NCBI RefSeq assembly: GCF_016584105.1
Contig: NZ_NRSM01000009.1
Span: 56,727 to 120,726, forward strand
Direction of reading: 5' to 3'
DNA from: Ectothiorhodospira shaposhnikovii
GTDB lineage: Bacteria; Pseudomonadota; Gammaproteobacteria; Ectothiorhodospirales; Ectothiorhodospiraceae
DNA length: 64,000 nt
Shown: positions 26,461 through 38,237 of the stretch, in pieces
Layout of the letters: each line of letters starts with the position of its first letter
Numbering within the stretch: the stretch's first letter is position 1
Notes under the pieces: model-generated
The model's database searches: none
Seen by the model: the letters and a program-made list of their open reading frames with translations, nothing else
Told to the model about the DNA's origin: nothing
Position numbers and translations under genes: made by a program

Positions 26461-28173
26461 TCAGAAGACGTGCTCCACCACCATCTGGACCGAGCACAGG
26501 CCCCGGTACTCGTTGCTGTCCAGACGATAGGCCAGGTGCATCCGGTCACGGCCCTCCGGCCAGTCATCCGGGTCGGCGTTGAAGGCAATGCCGGTGATCG
26601 CCTCCCCCCCGTCGGGATGGCTCAGGCGCAGGCGCAGATGCCTGCCCTTGAGCCAGCGTCGCTCCAGCACCAGGAACTCACCGTCAAACAGGGGTTCCGG
26701 GAAACCCTGCCCCCAGGGCCCCCCGGCGCGCAGGGCCTCGGCGGCCTCCAGGGTCAACTCATGGGGGGCCAGCGGGCCGTCGCTGCGGACCACCCCTTCC
26801 AGAGCGGCCGGATCGACGCTCCGGCGCACGGTCTCGTCAAACACCTGCCGGAAGGTCTCGAAATGCTCCGCCGGCAGGCTCAGGCCCGCCGCCATGGCAT
26901 GGCCGCCGAACTTGCTCACCAGGCCCGGATGGGCCGTGGCAATGGCATCCAGGGCGTCCCGGACATGCAATCCGGGAATGGAACGGGCCGATCCCTTGAG
27001 CACGCCATCACCGGCATCGGCGAAGGCAATCACCGGCCGGTGTATCCGGTCCTTGATGCGGGAAGCCACGATGCCGATCACCCCCTGATGCCAGGCCGGT
27101 TCATACAGGCACAGGCCGTGACCCACCGTCCCCGTCAGCCCGCCTTCCAGCAGCCGGCTCAGGCTGTCCAGGGCCTGGTCCTGCATCTGCGCCTCCACCT
27201 CGCGGCGATCCCGGTTCAGGTCGTCCAGGGCCTGCGCCAGGGACAGGGCGCGCACCGGATCATCGGTGAGCAGACATTCGATGCCGATCCCCATGTCGTC
27301 CATGCGCCCGGCCGCATTCAGCCGCGGCCCGGCGGCGAACCCCAGGTCCGTGGCCACCACCCGGGACGGATTGCGGCCCGCCACCTGCAGCAGGGCCAGG
27401 ATCCCCGGCGCCGCCTGCCCGGCCCGCATGCGCCGCAGTCCCTGCTCCACCAGAATGCGGTTGTTATGATCCAGCGGCACCACATCCGCCACGGTCCCCA
27501 GGGCCACCAGGTCCAGCAGATTGCCCAGATTGGGCTCGGGGATACCCCTGCGCTGGAACCAGCCCTGCTCGCGCAGGCGGGCGCGCAGGGCCGCCATGAC
27601 GTAGAAGATCACCCCGACCCCGGCCAGGGCCTTGCTGGGAAAAGGATCATCGGCCAGGTTGGGATTGACGATGGCCTCGGCCTCGGGCAGCCGCGACCCG
27701 GGCAGGTGATGATCCGTCACCAGCACCCGCATGCCCCGGTCCCGGGCCGCCGTCACCCCCTCCAGACTGGAGATACCGTTATCCACGGTCATGATCAGGT
27801 CCGGCCCCCGGCCCGCAGCCACCTCCACGATCTCCGGCGTCAGTCCGTAGCCGTACTCGAACCGGTTGGGCACCAGATAATCCACTGCCGCCGCCCCCAT
27901 GGCCCGCAGGGCGCGCAGGGCCAGGGCAGTGCTGGTGGCGCCGTCGGCATCGAAATCCCCCACCACCAGGATCCGTTGCCCTTCAGCCAGGGCCTGGGCC
28001 AGCAGGGCCGTGGCCCGGTCGATCCCGCCCAGGGCACGGAACGGGGCCAGGCGGGATAGGGAGTGGTCCAGCTCCGCCGGGTCCATGACACCCCGATTGG
28101 CATAGAGCCGGGTCAAAAGGTCGGCGCCGTCGGTCACGGCCTGTGCCCGTTCCAGTCTGCGGGCGGCCTTCAT
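26461..28173 (-). CDS. recJ: Single-stranded-DNA-specific exonuclease RecJ
   Basis: A 570-residue DHH-family 5'-3' exonuclease used in RecFOR recombination and mismatch and base-excision repair. Motifs are VVGDFDADGATSTAL (motif I), MTVDNGISS, VTDHHLPG (DHH motif), ALGTVADVVPL, and GGHAMAAGLSL (DHHA1). The length matches E. coli RecJ when started at ATG 28173, which overlaps the stop of the rpfE-like gene (ATGA). A longer frame adds 30 non-family residues and was not used. Confidence 0.96.
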   Translation of the reverse strand: MKAARRLERAQAVTDGADLLTRLYANRGVMDPAELDHSLSRLAPFRALGGIDRATALLAQALAEGQRILVVGDFDADGATSTALALRALRAMGAAAVDYLVPNRFEYGYGLTPEIVEVAAGRGPDLIMTVDNGISSLEGVTAARDRGMRVLVTDHHLPGSRLPEAEAIVNPNLADDPFPSKALAGVGVIFYVMAALRARLREQGWFQRRGIPEPNLGNLLDLVALGTVADVVPLDHNNRILVEQGLRRMRAGQAAPGILALLQVAGRNPSRVVATDLGFAAGPRLNAAGRMDDMGIGIECLLTDDPVRALSLAQALDDLNRDRREVEAQMQDQALDSLSRLLEGGLTGTVGHGLCLYEPAWHQGVIGIVASRIKDRIHRPVIAFADAGDGVLKGSARSIPGLHVRDALDAIATAHPGLVSKFGGHAMAAGLSLPAEHFETFRQVFDETVRRSVDPAALEGVVRSDGPLAPHELTLEAAEALRAGGPWGQGFPEPLFDGEFLVLERRWLKGRHLRLRLSHPDGGEAITGIAFNADPDDWPEGRDRMHLAYRLDSNEYRGLCSVQMVVEHVF

Positions 28174-29246
28174 GGGGCGTGCCCCCCGTCGGTGCTCCCA
28201 TGGCATTCTCCGAACGGACGGGGGCGCCGCCACCAGCGCCAGCGCGCCCGGCCATCCAGCCATATCCCCCGGCCATCCTCGCCCTGGATCACCAGGTGCC
28301 GGAACCGGCCCCGGCCCAGGCCCTGGCGCAGGGGTTCGAACCAGTCCTGCTCCAGGGCAGCCAGGGCATGCATCCAGGCCTCCACATCATCCGCGACGGC
28401 CGCGGCAAAAAGATCTTCCAGCACCACCAGCACGGGACCCTGCCCCGACCCGGAGGGCCGCCATGCCGCGGCGTTATCCGGCAGGGGATGCAGGGGCGTC
28501 CCGGTCCAGCGACACAACCCTTCCAGCAGCGGGCCGCGTCCGCAGGCCGCCGCCCATTTCTCCGGCGGTGACGGGTTGGGCCAGCGGCCGCCGCCCCAGA
28601 GCCACAGGCTGTTCACCGGGGCCTCGCCCCGGGCCTCCCGGGCCTCGTTCTCCGGCGCGCCGAACAGCAGCATCTGCAGTTCCGTCAGGTCCCGCTGCCA
28701 GGCCTGGGCGGCGGCCCCCTCCCGGGGCAGTAATCCTCCCACTCGCCGTCCCATGGCGCGGGAAAGGGGCACCGTGGCCAACCCCGGGTCCGCCTCCAGG
28801 TACAGATGCCAGCGCCCGGGAGCGGCAGCGTGCAGCGTCCAGGGGCGCACCTGGAAGTGATCGTTGATCCGGGCGACCAGGGCATCGTTCTCGTCGTCCG
28901 TCAGCGACGGGCCAACGGCCCGGGAGAGGATCAGGTCATCCATCCCCACCGTCAGGTGCACCGGATCGGCACAAAACCAGTACCCCTCGGGCATGCCGTC
29001 GGTGACGGCCAACCGGGTCAGGGCTCCCATGGGGGCATCGGCACCGGCACCGAAATGCCGGCACAGCAGGGTTTCCAGGGCATCCGCACAGGGCTCGACC
29101 GGCCTGCCCCTGGACCACAACCATTCCAGCGCGGGATAGCGCCCCAGGCCACCATAGTCGGCCTGCCACCGGGCGGCGCACGTCAGCAGACCCGGCAGGA
29201 CCAGGTACAGGGCCTGATCCGCGGGGACGGGATACGATCGTTGCAT
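28170..29246 (-). CDS. RpfE-like conserved protein linked to recJ
   Basis: A 358-residue soluble protein of the family annotated as RpfE (xanthomonads) or, loosely, phosphoglycerate mutase. It starts MQRSYPVPADQALYLVLPGLL and contains LTDDENDALVARINDHF and a WLWGGGRWP motif. No catalytic motif can be assigned, and I do not trust the mutase label. ATG 29246 has GGAG 8 nt upstream. The four-base overlap with recJ and the same pairing in Xanthomonas indicate a conserved functional link to RecJ or its expression. Confidence 0.8.
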   Translation of the reverse strand: MQRSYPVPADQALYLVLPGLLTCAARWQADYGGLGRYPALEWLWSRGRPVEPCADALETLLCRHFGAGADAPMGALTRLAVTDGMPEGYWFCADPVHLTVGMDDLILSRAVGPSLTDDENDALVARINDHFQVRPWTLHAAAPGRWHLYLEADPGLATVPLSRAMGRRVGGLLPREGAAAQAWQRDLTELQMLLFGAPENEAREARGEAPVNSLWLWGGGRWPNPSPPEKWAAACGRGPLLEGLCRWTGTPLHPLPDNAAAWRPSGSGQGPVLVVLEDLFAAAVADDVEAWMHALAALEQDWFEPLRQGLGRGRFRHLVIQGEDGRGIWLDGRARWRWWRRPRPFGECHGSTDGGHAP

Positions 29247-29289
29247 GATGTGATCTCCGATGGCGCTCGGCATCACCCTCACCAGGACC

Positions 29290-30678
29290 TCATGTGCGGA
29301 TATCTTCCGGGCGACCGGGTCTGACCATCCGGTCCGGATTGGCCAGACGGGCGATCAGTACCGCCAGCACGATGGCCGGCAGACCGACCAGGGCGGATGA
29401 GACGAAGAACCAGACCCAGCCCACCTGCTCGGCCAGCAGTCCCGTAAAGCCCGCCAGAAACTGACCCGGCAGGGTCATGATGGAGCTGAAAAGGGCGTAC
29501 TGGGTGGCCGTATAGGCGCTGTTGGTGAGGCTCGACAGATAGGCAATGAACACGGAGATGGCCAGTCCGCCGCTGAGATTGTCCGCCATGATGGCAAATA
29601 CCAGACCATGCAACTCCGGACCCAGGGTCGCCAGCCAGGAAAAGGTCAGATTGGTCAGGGGAGCCAGACAGGCGGTGGCAATGAGCATCCGGGTGATACC
29701 GAAACGCATCACCAGAAGCCCCCCCAGGGCGGCCCCGATCAGGGTCATGGCCAGACCGAAGGCCGCGGCCACGTTGGCGATCTCCGTCTTGGTAAAGCCC
29801 AGGTCCAGATAGAAGGGATTGGCCATCACCCCCATGAAAATATCGCTGATGCGAAACAGGGCCACGAACAGCAGCACCAGCAGGGCCATCCTGCCGTAAC
29901 GATGCCAGAAATCCGCAAAGGGACAGACCACCGCGCCGATGAACCAGGCGGTGAAGCGGCGCCGCCAACCACGATGAGCGGTGCGATCCAGATAATCCAC
30001 CACCCGCTGTTCCAGTTGCCGGGTGCCGCCGTCGATGACCACTTCCGGCTCGCGGATGATCAGGGTGGTGACCACGCCCACGGCCATCAGCGCGGCCATC
30101 ACCCCATAGGAGAGGCTCCAATCCCCCACTGCGGCCAGGTGCAGCGCGCCCGCCCCGGCGGCCAGCAGGGCCACACGGTAACCAAAGATATAGGAGGCCG
30201 CCATGGCCCCCTGCCGGTCCCGGCTCACCGCCTCGATGCGATAGGCGTCGATGGCGATATCCTGGGTCGCCGAACCGAAGGCGGTGAGTACCGCCCAGAC
30301 GGCCACCAGCCACAGATGTTCCCGGGGATCGGTCAGGGCAATACCCAAAAGCCCCAGGGCGATCACCCCCTGGGCCAGGATCATCCAGGCCCGCCGCCGG
30401 CCCAGCAACCGGGTCAGGAACGGCAGGGGCATGCGGTCCACCACCGGTGCCCAGAAGATTTTGATGCTGTGGGCCATACCCACCCAGCTCAGAAAACCGA
30501 TGGCGGCCAGTTCCACCCCCAGGTCCCGCAGCCAGGCAGTGAACGTGCCTCCCACCAGCAGCAGCGGCAATCCGGCGGCAAAGCCCAGGAACAGCATGCC
30601 GATGACCCGGGGATGCCGATAGACGGCCAGGGCGGCGCGCCAGTCCCGGCGGTGTTCTGGAACGACCTCGGTACTCAT
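29290..30678 (-). CDS. ampG: AmpG-like MFS muropeptide permease
   Basis: A 462-residue major facilitator with 12 or more TM helices. AmpG imports GlcNAc-anhydroMurNAc peptides for cell-wall recycling and, in some species, beta-lactamase induction. Characteristic are RVIGMLFLGFAAGLPLLLVGGTFTAWL at the start, the WAPVVDR and FGSATQDIAIDAYRIE segments, and helix pairs across the chain. ATG 30678 is chosen; the frame continues upstream through the tRNA terminator, which cannot be coding. The tRNA-Pro terminator separates it from tRNA transcription. Confidence 0.92.
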   Translation of the reverse strand: MSTEVVPEHRRDWRAALAVYRHPRVIGMLFLGFAAGLPLLLVGGTFTAWLRDLGVELAAIGFLSWVGMAHSIKIFWAPVVDRMPLPFLTRLLGRRRAWMILAQGVIALGLLGIALTDPREHLWLVAVWAVLTAFGSATQDIAIDAYRIEAVSRDRQGAMAASYIFGYRVALLAAGAGALHLAAVGDWSLSYGVMAALMAVGVVTTLIIREPEVVIDGGTRQLEQRVVDYLDRTAHRGWRRRFTAWFIGAVVCPFADFWHRYGRMALLVLLFVALFRISDIFMGVMANPFYLDLGFTKTEIANVAAAFGLAMTLIGAALGGLLVMRFGITRMLIATACLAPLTNLTFSWLATLGPELHGLVFAIMADNLSGGLAISVFIAYLSSLTNSAYTATQYALFSSIMTLPGQFLAGFTGLLAEQVGWVWFFVSSALVGLPAIVLAVLIARLANPDRMVRPGRPEDIRT

Positions 30679-30730
30679 GATGCGCGGCACCCCCGGCAAG
30701 GTTCGCGGGAACAGGATAAATGACGGGCAC

Positions 30731-30758
30731 AAAAAACCCGGCCTTTGGCCGGGTTTTT
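30731..30758 (-). terminator. Rho-independent terminator after tRNA-Pro
   Basis: Stem CCCGGCC/GGCCGGG with a 3-nt loop. On the minus strand it is followed by six Ts (30736-30731). It lies 8 bp beyond the tRNA 3' end. The flanking A/T runs on both sides could let it work in both directions. Confidence 0.93.
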
Positions 30759-30763
30759 CAGGA

Positions 30764-30842
<79 letters not shown>

Positions 30843-30854
30843 AGAAAGTGCAGC

Positions 30855-30883
30855 ATTATAGGGGGTGTATTTTCATTTGTGAA
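30855..30883 (-). promoter_or_regulatory. Sigma-70 promoter of tRNA-Pro
   Basis: Minus-strand -35 TTCACA (30883-30878) and consensus -10 TATAAT (30860-30855) are separated by exactly 17 bp. Transcription should begin near 30848, a few bases before the tRNA 5' end. It lies in the gap after the MerR-type gene. Confidence 0.85.
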
Positions 30884-30914
30884 GGTCTTTTTCAGTCAAA
30901 ATTCCGAATATTTT

Positions 30915-31280
30915 TCACGAAGGCTTCTGCCGCAGGATATGCAGGATCTCCTCCAGTTCCAGCCGCATCTGCCGGATGATCTGCTGGCTCTGAGAGGTAT
31001 CCTCACGGGCCTCCTGCCCCGACAGTTTCTGCCTTGCGCCACCGATGGTATAGCCCTGCTCATAGAGCAGGCTGCGGATCTGGCGGATCAGGATGACATC
31101 CTGTCGCTGGTAATAGCGGCGGTTGCCTCGCCGCTTGACGGGCTTCAGGGAGGGAAATTCCTGTTCCCAGTAGCGCAGCACATGGGGTTTGACCCCGCAC
31201 AGCTCGCTGACCTCCCCGATGGTGAAATAACGCTTCCCGGGGATGGCCGGAAGTTCGCTATTGTTGCCCGCTTCCAGCAT
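30915..31280 (-). CDS. MerR-family transcriptional regulator (ihfA-linked)
   Basis: A 121-residue protein with an N-terminal MerR winged HTH ([27 protein letters not shown], then [13 protein letters not shown]) and a C-terminal helix that probably dimerises. It has no metal-binding cysteine loop, so it is not a classical metal sensor. This short MerR protein directly after ihfA is conserved in gammaproteobacteria but of unknown target. Its start lies 23 nt inside the ihfA 3' end, implying translational coupling. Confidence 0.9.
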   Translation of the reverse strand: MLEAGNNSELPAIPGKRYFTIGEVSELCGVKPHVLRYWEQEFPSLKPVKRRGNRRYYQRQDVILIRQIRSLLYEQGYTIGGARQKLSGQEAREDTSQSQQIIRQMRLELEEILHILRQKPS

Positions 31281-31560
31281 AGGACTCGACCCTCGCCTTC
31301 AGTTTCTGACCGGGACGGAACGTCACCACGCGACGGGCGGAAATGGGAATTTCCTCACCGGTCTTGGGATTGCGACCGGGTCGCTGGTTCTTGTCCCTGA
31401 GGGTGAAGTTGCCAAACCCGGACAACTTCACCTGCTCTCCCGATTCCAGTGCGGTACGAACTTCCTCGAAGAAGAGCTCCACGAGCTCCTTGGCCTCACG
31501 CTTGTTAAGCCCGAGTTCTTCATGTAGCCGCTCCGCCATCTCCGCCTTTGTCAATGCCAT
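31258..31560 (-). CDS. ihfA: Integration host factor subunit alpha
   Basis: A 100-residue DNABII protein. Typical are [57 protein letters not shown] (beta arm with the intercalating Pro) and [13 protein letters not shown]. With IhfB it bends DNA at specific sites and affects transcription, recombination and replication. It lies 3 bp after pheT, the standard location in gammaproteobacteria. Confidence 0.98.
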   Translation of the reverse strand: MALTKAEMAERLHEELGLNKREAKELVELFFEEVRTALESGEQVKLSGFGNFTLRDKNQRPGRNPKTGEEIPISARRVVTFRPGQKLKARVESYAGSGQQ

Positions 31561-31563
31561 CGA

Positions 31564-33942
31564 TCAAGCTCTGAGGGTCGCCCCAACCTCTTCTTGTAAT
31601 TTGGTCACGATGCCGTGGATCATCTCGTCCACTTTTTCGTCGGTAAGAGTGCTGGATAAATCCTGTAAAATCAAGCCTAAAGCGAGACTTTTTCTACCTT
31701 CCGGCACCCCCTGCCCCGTATACACGTCAAACAGGTTCACCCCCTTGAGGGACTCATGACCGGCACCCTCGATCACCTCCACCACCCGGGCAGCCGGCAG
31801 GGCGGCATCCACCAGCAGGGCAAGATCGCGACGAATGGCCGGGAACCGGCTCTGTTCCTGGAACCGGGGCAGACGCCCCCGGCAGACCTTGTCCAGGGAC
31901 AATTCGAACAGGAACACCGGCATCTCCAGGTCCAGCTCCGCTTCCAGCGCCGGGTTCAGGGCGCCCAGCCAGCCCAGGGACTCTCCGTCCAGCACAAGCT
32001 CCGCGCTCTGGCCGGGATGCAGCGCCGGATGACGGCCAACCTGCCAGTTCACCCGCCGGTCCAGTCCCGCCAGGGCCAGCAGGGACTCCACGTCCCCCTT
32101 GAGATCGAAGAAGTCCACCGGGCGTTCGGCCTGCCCCCATTGGGCCGGCAGCAGGGCACCGCAGATCAGGCCGGAGATGACCTTTTCCTGTTTCAGTACA
32201 TCGCCTTCGGGCACGAACCTCAGCCCCGTCTCGAACAGGCGCACCCGCGTCTGCTGGCGGTTGAGATTGTGTCGAGCTGCTTTCACCAACCCCGGCCAGA
32301 GGGTGGTACGCATCACCGCCAACTCCGACGAGAGGGGGTTGGCCAGCCTGAGCGGTCGGGTATCCGGAGAGAACCGGGCTTCCAGGGCCTCGTCCACGAA
32401 ACTGAAGGTGATGGCCTCCAGATACCCCAGGTCACACAGACGGGAACGCAGACGCCGGGGGTCCACCCGCGTCTCATCGAGCCAGGTGATGCCGGGACGT
32501 ACCAGGGGTAACTCGGAAGGCAGGTCGTCGTAACCGTGAACCCGGGCAATCTCCTCCACCAGATCTTCCTCGATGGCCAGATCGAAGCGGAACGCGGGGA
32601 CTGTCACCTGCCAGGCCTCCCCTGCCCCGGTCACTTCACAGCCCAGGGCGACGAGGATCTCCCGCATCCGCTCGACCGGCAACGTCAGACCCAGCAGACG
32701 ACCCACCCGGGCAGGCCGCAGGGTGATGGGCGCACGCATCGGCACCTGGTCGGCCGCCTCGGCCATGGTAGCCGGACCCGGGGTGCCGCCGGCGATCTCG
32801 CACAGCAATTGTGTGGCCCGCTCCAGGGCGCGCAGGGGCAGCGTCGGGTCCACGCCCCGCTCGAAACGATGGGAGGATTCGGTGTGCAAACCGTGATGAC
32901 GGGCGCGTCCGGCCACCGCCGTGGGCACGAAGTGGGCCGATTCCAGGAATACATCCCGGGTGTCATCGGTCACGCCGCTGGCCTCGCCGCCCATGATGCC
33001 TGCCAGGGCCAGCAGCTTGCCCTCATCGGCGATCACCAGATCATCGCCATCGAGGGTGAGCTGCTGGCCATCCAGCAATACCAGGGTTTCCCCGGCCCTG
33101 GCCCGACGCACCACGATGGCCCGGTCGAGCACGGCAAGATCGAAGGCATGCATGGGCTGCCCCAGCTCCAGCATGACGTAGTTGGTCACGTCCACCAGCG
33201 GACCCAGACTGCGGACTCCGGCCCGGCGCAGACGTTCCTGCATCCACAGCGGCGTGGGCGCGGCGGGATTCACACCCCGGATCACCCGGCCGGCATAGCG
33301 CGGACAGTCCGCGGCCGCCTCCAGGCGCACCGGGAACACATCCTCGCAGGCCGCCGGCACTGCCGGCACCTCAAGGACCTTCAGGGGCCGACCGGTCAGG
33401 GTCGCCACTTCCCGGGCCACCCCGGCCATGCTCAGGCAATCGGCCCGGTTCGGCGTCAGGTCCACTTCCAGAACCAGGTCATCCAGCCCCAGCAGTGCAC
33501 GGATGTCCGTGCCCGCCGCCGGTTCGTCCGGCAGGGACATGAGACCTTCATGGGCCTCGGACAGACCCAACTCGCGGGCGGAACAGAGCATGCCGAAGGA
33601 CGGCACTCCCCGCAGCTTGGCCTTCTTGATCTTGAAATCACCGGGCAGGACCGCGCCGACCCGGGCAAAGGGGGCGCGCATGCCCACGTGCACGTTGGGG
33701 GCGCCGCAGACCACCTGCACCGGCTCGCCGCTGCCGTCATCCACCTGACAGACCCGCAGCTTGTCTGCGTCCGGATGAGGTTCCACGGCGATCACATGGG
33801 CCACCACCACGCCGGTAAAATCCGGCGCCACCGTCGTGACGGCGTCCAGTTCCAGGCCGGCCATGGTCAGGCGATGTCCCAGGGCGTCCACCGCCAGGCC
33901 GTGATCCACCCACTGACCCAGCCATTGATTACTGATTTTCAT
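31564..33942 (-). CDS. pheT: Phenylalanine-tRNA ligase beta subunit
   Basis: A 792-residue PheT with the full bacterial order: N-terminal OB-fold tRNA-binding domain (VVVAHVIAVEPHPDADKLRVCQVD), the B3/B4 editing domain, B5, the catalytic-like core and a C-terminal anticodon-recognition FDX-ACB domain (FQEQSRFPAIRRDLALLVD). It forms an alpha2-beta2 enzyme with PheS, 27 bp upstream. Length and motifs are normal. Confidence 0.98.
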   Translation of the reverse strand: MKISNQWLGQWVDHGLAVDALGHRLTMAGLELDAVTTVAPDFTGVVVAHVIAVEPHPDADKLRVCQVDDGSGEPVQVVCGAPNVHVGMRAPFARVGAVLPGDFKIKKAKLRGVPSFGMLCSARELGLSEAHEGLMSLPDEPAAGTDIRALLGLDDLVLEVDLTPNRADCLSMAGVAREVATLTGRPLKVLEVPAVPAACEDVFPVRLEAAADCPRYAGRVIRGVNPAAPTPLWMQERLRRAGVRSLGPLVDVTNYVMLELGQPMHAFDLAVLDRAIVVRRARAGETLVLLDGQQLTLDGDDLVIADEGKLLALAGIMGGEASGVTDDTRDVFLESAHFVPTAVAGRARHHGLHTESSHRFERGVDPTLPLRALERATQLLCEIAGGTPGPATMAEAADQVPMRAPITLRPARVGRLLGLTLPVERMREILVALGCEVTGAGEAWQVTVPAFRFDLAIEEDLVEEIARVHGYDDLPSELPLVRPGITWLDETRVDPRRLRSRLCDLGYLEAITFSFVDEALEARFSPDTRPLRLANPLSSELAVMRTTLWPGLVKAARHNLNRQQTRVRLFETGLRFVPEGDVLKQEKVISGLICGALLPAQWGQAERPVDFFDLKGDVESLLALAGLDRRVNWQVGRHPALHPGQSAELVLDGESLGWLGALNPALEAELDLEMPVFLFELSLDKVCRGRLPRFQEQSRFPAIRRDLALLVDAALPAARVVEVIEGAGHESLKGVNLFDVYTGQGVPEGRKSLALGLILQDLSSTLTDEKVDEMIHGIVTKLQEEVGATLRA

Positions 33943-33969
33943 GGATACTCAACCTTGATTCGGAATGGG

Positions 33970-35450
<1,481 letters not shown>

Positions 35451-35475
35451 GCTCTAAACTCCTGGGTGACTCGGC

Positions 35476-35673
35476 TCAGCCGTTGGGCAACATCTGACGC
35501 ACGGCGGCCACATCCGAGGCATGGATGTGGGCGGCGGAGCGCAGGTGACGCTTACGCTTGGTGCTCTTCTTCGTCAGGATATGACGACGATGGGACTGGG
35601 CACGCTTGAAGGCGCCCGAGCCGGTCTTGGTGAAGCGCTTGGCGGCGCCCCGATTGGTCTTCATCTTCGGCAT
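35476..35673 (-). CDS. rpmI: 50S ribosomal protein L35
   Basis: A 65-residue basic protein, [45 protein letters not shown], the classical L35 sequence. It sits between infC and rplT as in most bacteria. The 110-bp gap to infC contains a short TGTCG/CGACA hairpin that may be part of the L20-responsive leader. Confidence 0.98.
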   Translation of the reverse strand: MPKMKTNRGAAKRFTKTGSGAFKRAQSHRRHILTKKSTKRKRHLRSAAHIHASDVAAVRQMLPNG

Positions 35674-35783
35674 CTTTGAACTCCGGATGATGTCGCCTCA
35701 CTGACGACATGTTGGTCGAAACGCACAGGTGTACCGGGACCCGTGCATCCGTTTTCTTGTGGCTGCCTGTTACTGCCGACTGC

Positions 35784-36302
35784 TCACTTCTTCTTGGGAC
35801 TGATCACCATGATCATCTGGCGACCTTCCATTTTGGGGCGCTGCTCCACCGTGGCCAGTTCGCCCAGATCGGCTTCGATCCGGTCGAGCAACCTTGCACC
35901 CAGCTCCTGGTGCGCCATCTCACGGCCGCGGAAACGGATGGTGACTTTACATTTGTCACCATGTTCCAGAAAGCGGTTGAGATTGCGAAGCTTGACCTGG
36001 TAGTCGCCTTCGTCCGTTCCCGGACGGAACTTGACTTCCTTGATCTGAACCTGTTTCTGATTTTTCTTGGCAGCCTGTGTTTTCTTGCTGTGCTCGAACT
36101 TGAACTTGCCGTAATCCATCACCCGACAGACCGGTGGATCGGCCGTAGGCACGATCTCCACCAGATCCAGTTCGGCCTCTTCGGCAATTCGCATCGCCTC
36201 GCGCGTCAGCATGACCCCCATGTTCTCGCCGTCTTCACCAATCAGGCGCACTTGGGGCACATTGATCTGCTCGTTTAATCGGTTCTCTTTACCAGCGCTG
36301 AT
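35784..36302 (-). CDS. infC: Translation initiation factor IF-3 (AUC start)
   Basis: A 172-residue protein if it starts at ATC 36302. The body is unmistakable IF-3: [64 protein letters not shown], and C-terminal [16 protein letters not shown]. There is no ATG, GTG or TTG upstream of the conserved [11 protein letters not shown] start, and a TGA at 36308 ends the frame. ATC is preceded at 8 nt by GGAGG inside the end of thrS. E. coli infC uses AUU for IF-3 autoregulation; AUC here would serve the same purpose. A GTG at 36260 would remove conserved N-terminal residues. Confidence 0.93.
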   Translation of the reverse strand: MSAGKENRLNEQINVPQVRLIGEDGENMGVMLTREAMRIAEEAELDLVEIVPTADPPVCRVMDYGKFKFEHSKKTQAAKKNQKQVQIKEVKFRPGTDEGDYQVKLRNLNRFLEHGDKCKVTIRFRGREMAHQELGARLLDRIEADLGELATVEQRPKMEGRQMIMVISPKKK

Positions 36303-36305
36303 ATG

Positions 36306-38237
36306 TCAATCCTCCAAAACAGAATGGCCGCGGCTCGCGGTTTCGAGGGAGAGACGCTGAATCAGGGTGTCGATCTCCATCGACCCCAGGTCCCGCCCAT
36401 CGCGCGTGCGCACGGCGACTGTACCCGTATCCTTTTCCCGGTCCCCCAGGACCAGCAGATACGGCACTCGTTGAAGCGTATGCTCGCGGATTTTAAAGCC
36501 GATCTTCTCGTTTCTCAAGTCCACTTCGGCGCGGAAGCCCTGTTCACGCAGCAAATCGGCCACCTGACGGGCATAATCGTCCTGCCGATCGGTGATGGTG
36601 AGCACCTGCGCCTGCACCGGGGCCAGCCACAGGGGAAAGTGACCGGCATAGTGTTCGATAAGCACGCCGAAGAAGCGTTCCACGGAACCCAGCAGGGCGC
36701 GGTGGATCATGATGGGGCGCTTGCGGGTGTTGTCGTCCGCCACGTATTCCATGTCGAAGCGTTCCGGCAGGTTGAAGTCCAACTGCACGGTGGAACACTG
36801 CCACTGACGGCCGATGGCATCGCGGATCTTGATGTCGATCTTGGGGCCATAGAAGGCGCCGCCGCCCTCGTCCACGTCATAGGCCAGCCCCTTCTTCTCC
36901 AGGGCCGCCCGCAGTGCGGCGGTGGCGTGCTCCCAGATGTGATCCGAGCCCACGGCCTTGTCCGGACGGGTGGACAGATTGATGTCGAAGTTTTCGAACC
37001 CGAAGGCCTGCAACACCGCCAGGGTGAGATCCAGGATGCGCAGAATCTCCGCCTCGATCTGGTCCTCCCGACAGAAGATGTGGGCATCGTCCTGGGTGAA
37101 TCCACGCACCCGCATCAGGCCGTGCAGGGCGCCGGACATCTCGCGGCGATACACGGTACCCATCTCCGCCCAGCGCAGGGGCAGATCCCGATAGGAACGC
37201 AGCCGGTCCTTGTACACCAGCACATGGAAGGGGCAGTTCATGGGCTTGAGCTGGAAGGCCTGATGCTCGTCCTCCATGGGCTCGTACATGGACTCGGCAT
37301 AGAAGTCAGCGTGCCCGGAGGTCTTCCACAGCTCCAGATTGGCAATGTGGGGGGTGTAAAGGAACTCGTACCCTGCCCGCTCATGCATCTCGAACCAGAA
37401 CTGCTCGATGGCGCGACGGATGCGGGCGCCGTTGGGGTGCCAGAACACCAGACCGCCGCCGGCATCCTCCTGGATGGAAAACAGGTTCAGTTCCTGACCG
37501 ATGCGACGATGATCGCGGCGCTCCGCTTCCGCCAGGCGGTGGAGATAATCCTCCAGCTGCTGCTTGTTGGGCCAGGCGGTGCCGTAGATGCGCTGGAGCA
37601 TCTCGTTTTTGGAGTCCCCGCGCCAGTAGGCGCCGGCCACCTTGGTGAGCTTGAAGGCCTTGAGCTTGCCGGTGCTGGGCACGTGCGGCCCACGGCACAG
37701 ATCGGTGAAGTCGCCCTGGCTGTACAGGGAGATGTCCTCGTTGGTGGGGATGTCGGCGATGATCCGGGCCTTGTATTCCTCCCCCTGTTCGCGGAAGAAT
37801 GCCACCGCCTCGTCACGGGGCATGACCCGGCGCTCTACCTTCAGGTCGGCCTTGGCCAGTTCCTTCATCTTCGCCTCGATCTTTTCCAGGTCTTCCGGAT
37901 GGAAGGGGCGCTCGTAGGCGAAGTCATAGTAGAACCCGTCCTCGATCACGGGACCGATGGTCACCTGGGCGCCGGGGTAGAGGCTCTTCACCGCCTGGGC
38001 CATGAGGTGGGCGGTGGAATGGCGGATCATGTCCAGCCCTTCCGGATCCCGGTCGGTGATGATGGCCAGACGGGCATCGTCCTCGATCAGGTGGGACGCA
38101 TCCACCAGGCGTTCGTCGATCCTGCCGGCCAGGGTGGCCTTGGCCAGACCGGGACCGATATCGGCGGCCACCTGGGCCACGGTGACGGGCGCATCAAAGC
38201 TGCGCCGGCTGTTGTCGGGAAGGGTGATGACGGGCAT
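36306..38237 (-). CDS. thrS: Threonine-tRNA ligase
   Basis: A 643-residue enzyme matching E. coli ThrRS in length. It has the N-terminal TGS domain, the editing domain [11 protein letters not shown] with downstream HxxxH/C motifs, the class II core with the zinc-site Cys in [12 protein letters not shown] and motif 2 [24 protein letters not shown], and the C-terminal anticodon domain. ATG 38237 has AGGAG 9 nt upstream. The final codons contain the infC Shine-Dalgarno. It heads the thrS-infC-rpmI-rplT-pheST-ihfA cluster. The 203-bp upstream gap holds no identifiable leader RNA. Confidence 0.97.
   Translation of the reverse strand: MPVITLPDNSRRSFDAPVTVAQVAADIGPGLAKATLAGRIDERLVDASHLIEDDARLAIITDRDPEGLDMIRHSTAHLMAQAVKSLYPGAQVTIGPVIEDGFYYDFAYERPFHPEDLEKIEAKMKELAKADLKVERRVMPRDEAVAFFREQGEEYKARIIADIPTNEDISLYSQGDFTDLCRGPHVPSTGKLKAFKLTKVAGAYWRGDSKNEMLQRIYGTAWPNKQQLEDYLHRLAEAERRDHRRIGQELNLFSIQEDAGGGLVFWHPNGARIRRAIEQFWFEMHERAGYEFLYTPHIANLELWKTSGHADFYAESMYEPMEDEHQAFQLKPMNCPFHVLVYKDRLRSYRDLPLRWAEMGTVYRREMSGALHGLMRVRGFTQDDAHIFCREDQIEAEILRILDLTLAVLQAFGFENFDINLSTRPDKAVGSDHIWEHATAALRAALEKKGLAYDVDEGGGAFYGPKIDIKIRDAIGRQWQCSTVQLDFNLPERFDMEYVADDNTRKRPIMIHRALLGSVERFFGVLIEHYAGHFPLWLAPVQAQVLTITDRQDDYARQVADLLREQGFRAEVDLRNEKIGFKIREHTLQRVPYLLVLGDREKDTGTVAVRTRDGRDLGSMEIDTLIQRLSLETASRGHSVLED

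Noticed and set aside
28170..29246. Phosphoglycerate mutase annotation for the recJ-linked gene
   Set aside because: No mutase catalytic motif (neither RHG nor alkaline-phosphatase-type metal ligands) is visible.
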